The translations under genes and the position numbers were made by a program. Under the pieces are notes generated by a model. That model ran no database searches. It saw nothing but the letters and a program-made list of their open reading frames with translations, and was not told the DNA's origin. Below are positions 6,061-6,770 of a DNA stretch of 6,770 nt, piece by piece. Every line of letters starts with the position of its first letter. Position 1 is the first letter of the stretch. This DNA comes from an uncultured Pseudomonadota bacterium (lineage in GTDB: Bacteria; Pseudomonadota; Gammaproteobacteria; Burkholderiales; SG8-39): contig CAIPGJ010000331.1 in the NCBI GenBank assembly GCA_903864555.1, positions 1-6,770 of the forward strand. Direction: 5' to 3'.

Positions 6061-6506
6061 CCTTCCTCCTTTGCGAATTCATCAATACTCGCTTCGATAT
6101 GGCCGGCTGCTTGATGGCCAACTGCCTCACAGTCAGCGGCCACTCCATGACTGTTTCAGCAGATATTAGCAGCAGCTTCACAGGATGCTTTGAAGAACAT
6201 CGGCTCTTGGGGGATTTCATACGGGTGACGGGGATGTTTGCGAGTTCTTCAAGAGCTTGCCCAAGTTGGAGTATTCTTCCGGAAGGACTGAACCAGTGGG
6301 CGCATATTCGCAACTGCACCGCCTTGTAGATCCCCCACTTTAGAGGAAACCTTTGAACGACTATCCTCGATTCAAGACTTGATCAGTGTTTCCTTTAGAG
6401 ACAGCGACAGAAACTGCAGCCCTTCGGCCAATAAAGCCGGCCTGAAATCAACATACGGCTGCAGTGCTCTACCTCTCAGGCGGTGATGCTTCCAGGAGTG
6501 GAGAAC
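6061..6506. other. Divergent intergenic region between the selenoprotein and Bug genes
   Basis: These 446 bases hold the promoters of both divergent genes, though I see no convincing -35/-10 pair. The base composition is visibly less GC-rich than the flanking genes. Contents: AGGAGG for the selenoprotein at 6065-6070; an inverted repeat at 6129-6154; an AGGAAAC/GTTTCCT inverted pair at 6344-6350 and 6388-6394; a repeated CTTTAGAG near 6338 and 6393; and AGGAG at 6494-6498 for the Bug gene. On the minus strand, one frame encodes LTVRQLAIKQPAISKRV (about 6133-6083), which resembles a LysR helix-turn-helix. A second frame encodes a short acidic peptide that ends in TGA overlapping the selenoprotein ATG. 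I call neither a real gene. Confidence 0.55.
6129..6154. promoter_or_regulatory. 7-bp inverted repeat, candidate operator upstream of the selenoprotein gene
   Basis: ACAGTCA (6129-6135) and TGACTGT (6148-6154) are perfect reverse complements separated by 12 bases. The repeat lies 69 bases upstream of the selenoprotein ATG, a place where a dimeric repressor or activator would bind. A 7-bp repeat of this kind can arise by chance in 446 bases, so the call is tentative. Confidence 0.3.
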
Positions 6507-6770
6507 ATGAAACGGTTCAACGGATTGTTCGCGGGAATGGTTCTGGGGATTTGTGCCACAACGATTCAGGCCGCCGACATTTTTCCCACGCGCCCTGTTC
6601 GCATCATCGTTCCCACTGGAGCAGGCGGTATCACCGACATCCTGGCCCGGGTGATCGGGCATAAGCTTCGCGACAGCTTCGGCCAGCAGCCGGTGATCAT
6701 CGAAAACCGGGTGGGAGCGAGCGGCATCGTCGGCTCGCAGCTCGTGGCCAATTCCCCGCCCGACGGCTAC
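6507..6770 (+). CDS. Bug-family (TctC-like) periplasmic receptor, N-terminal part (88 aa seen)
   Basis: The gene begins at the ATG at 6507 and runs open through the window end (88 codons seen; family members are about 320 residues), so it is partial only because the window ends. Residues 1-22 form a signal peptide (basic MKR, hydrophobic core, cleavage likely after IQA, before ADIFPTRP). The mature start matches the Bug/TctC receptor pattern: FPTRPVRIIVPTGAGGITDI (25-44), then ARVIGHKLRDSFGQQPVIIE (47-66), NRVGASGIVGSQLVA (67-81) and SPPDGY at the edge. Such receptors bind small carboxylates or related molecules in the periplasm, usually for a tripartite tricarboxylate transporter; many work as orphan receptors. 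AGGAG lies eight bases before the ATG. The gene is divergent from the selenoprotein operon, suggesting a shared regulator and possibly a shared substrate. The ligand is unknown. Confidence 0.93.
   Translation, partial: MKRFNGLFAGMVLGICATTIQAADIFPTRPVRIIVPTGAGGITDILARVIGHKLRDSFGQQPVIIENRVGASGIVGSQLVANSPPDGY

Noticed and set aside
5864..6319. 151-codon minus-strand frame entering the selenoprotein start in another frame
   Set aside because: It overlaps the start of the selenoprotein gene and lacks a full family match. Only a short LysR-like stretch is of note, reported as a finding.
1..6770. CRISPR arrays, tRNA or rRNA genes, insertion sequences
   Set aside because: No regular repeat-spacer pattern, cloverleaf, rRNA segment, transposase or terminal inverted repeats were seen.

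Overview
The window looks like a chromosomal segment of a high-GC betaproteobacterium, probably of the order Burkholderiales. The evidence is a CspA-type protein with the form usual in that group, a DUF2970 and a DUF2189 membrane protein, and the start of a Bug-type (TctC-like) periplasmic receptor, a family greatly expanded in Burkholderiales. The genus cannot be read from the sequence alone.

Layout. Positions 1-600 carry, on the plus strand, a 67-residue cold-shock protein (GTG start), a strong intrinsic terminator and a 58-residue basic small protein whose ribosome binding site follows the terminator T-run directly. Positions 690-1931 carry two minus-strand membrane-protein genes, a DUF2970 protein and a DUF2189 protein. 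Positions 2117-4162 carry a plus-strand pair: a family-3 solute-binding protein with no signal peptide, and a 12-helix MFS transporter. Positions 4385-6060 carry a minus-strand two-gene operon. Its first gene is a UGSC-family selenoprotein with an in-frame TGA, and its second is a 346-residue protein of unknown function, 14 bases downstream. After a divergent 446-base intergenic region, a Bug-family receptor starts at 6507 and runs off the window.

The main result is the selenoprotein. An open frame of 117 codons from 6060 stops at a TGA (5709-5707). The same frame continues for 88 codons to a TAG at 5440. The TGA is the first position of a U-G-A-C-T-S-W-S-V-H-D motif. A stem-loop fitting a bacterial SECIS follows at once, with a 7-bp perfect upper stem, an AGUGU loop starting 18 nt after the UGA, and a further 5-bp lower stem. 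An automated annotation would end the gene at the TGA, or lose its second half. With the strongly coupled 346-residue partner and the divergent Bug receptor, the locus is a candidate for an uncharacterised selenium-dependent redox system, perhaps acting on an imported small organic molecule. The substrate is not visible in the sequence.

The intergenic region 6061-6506 is less GC-rich than the genes. It holds a 7-bp inverted repeat upstream of the selenoprotein and short peptides that resemble known families, including a LysR-like helix-turn-helix. These may be gene remnants or chance.
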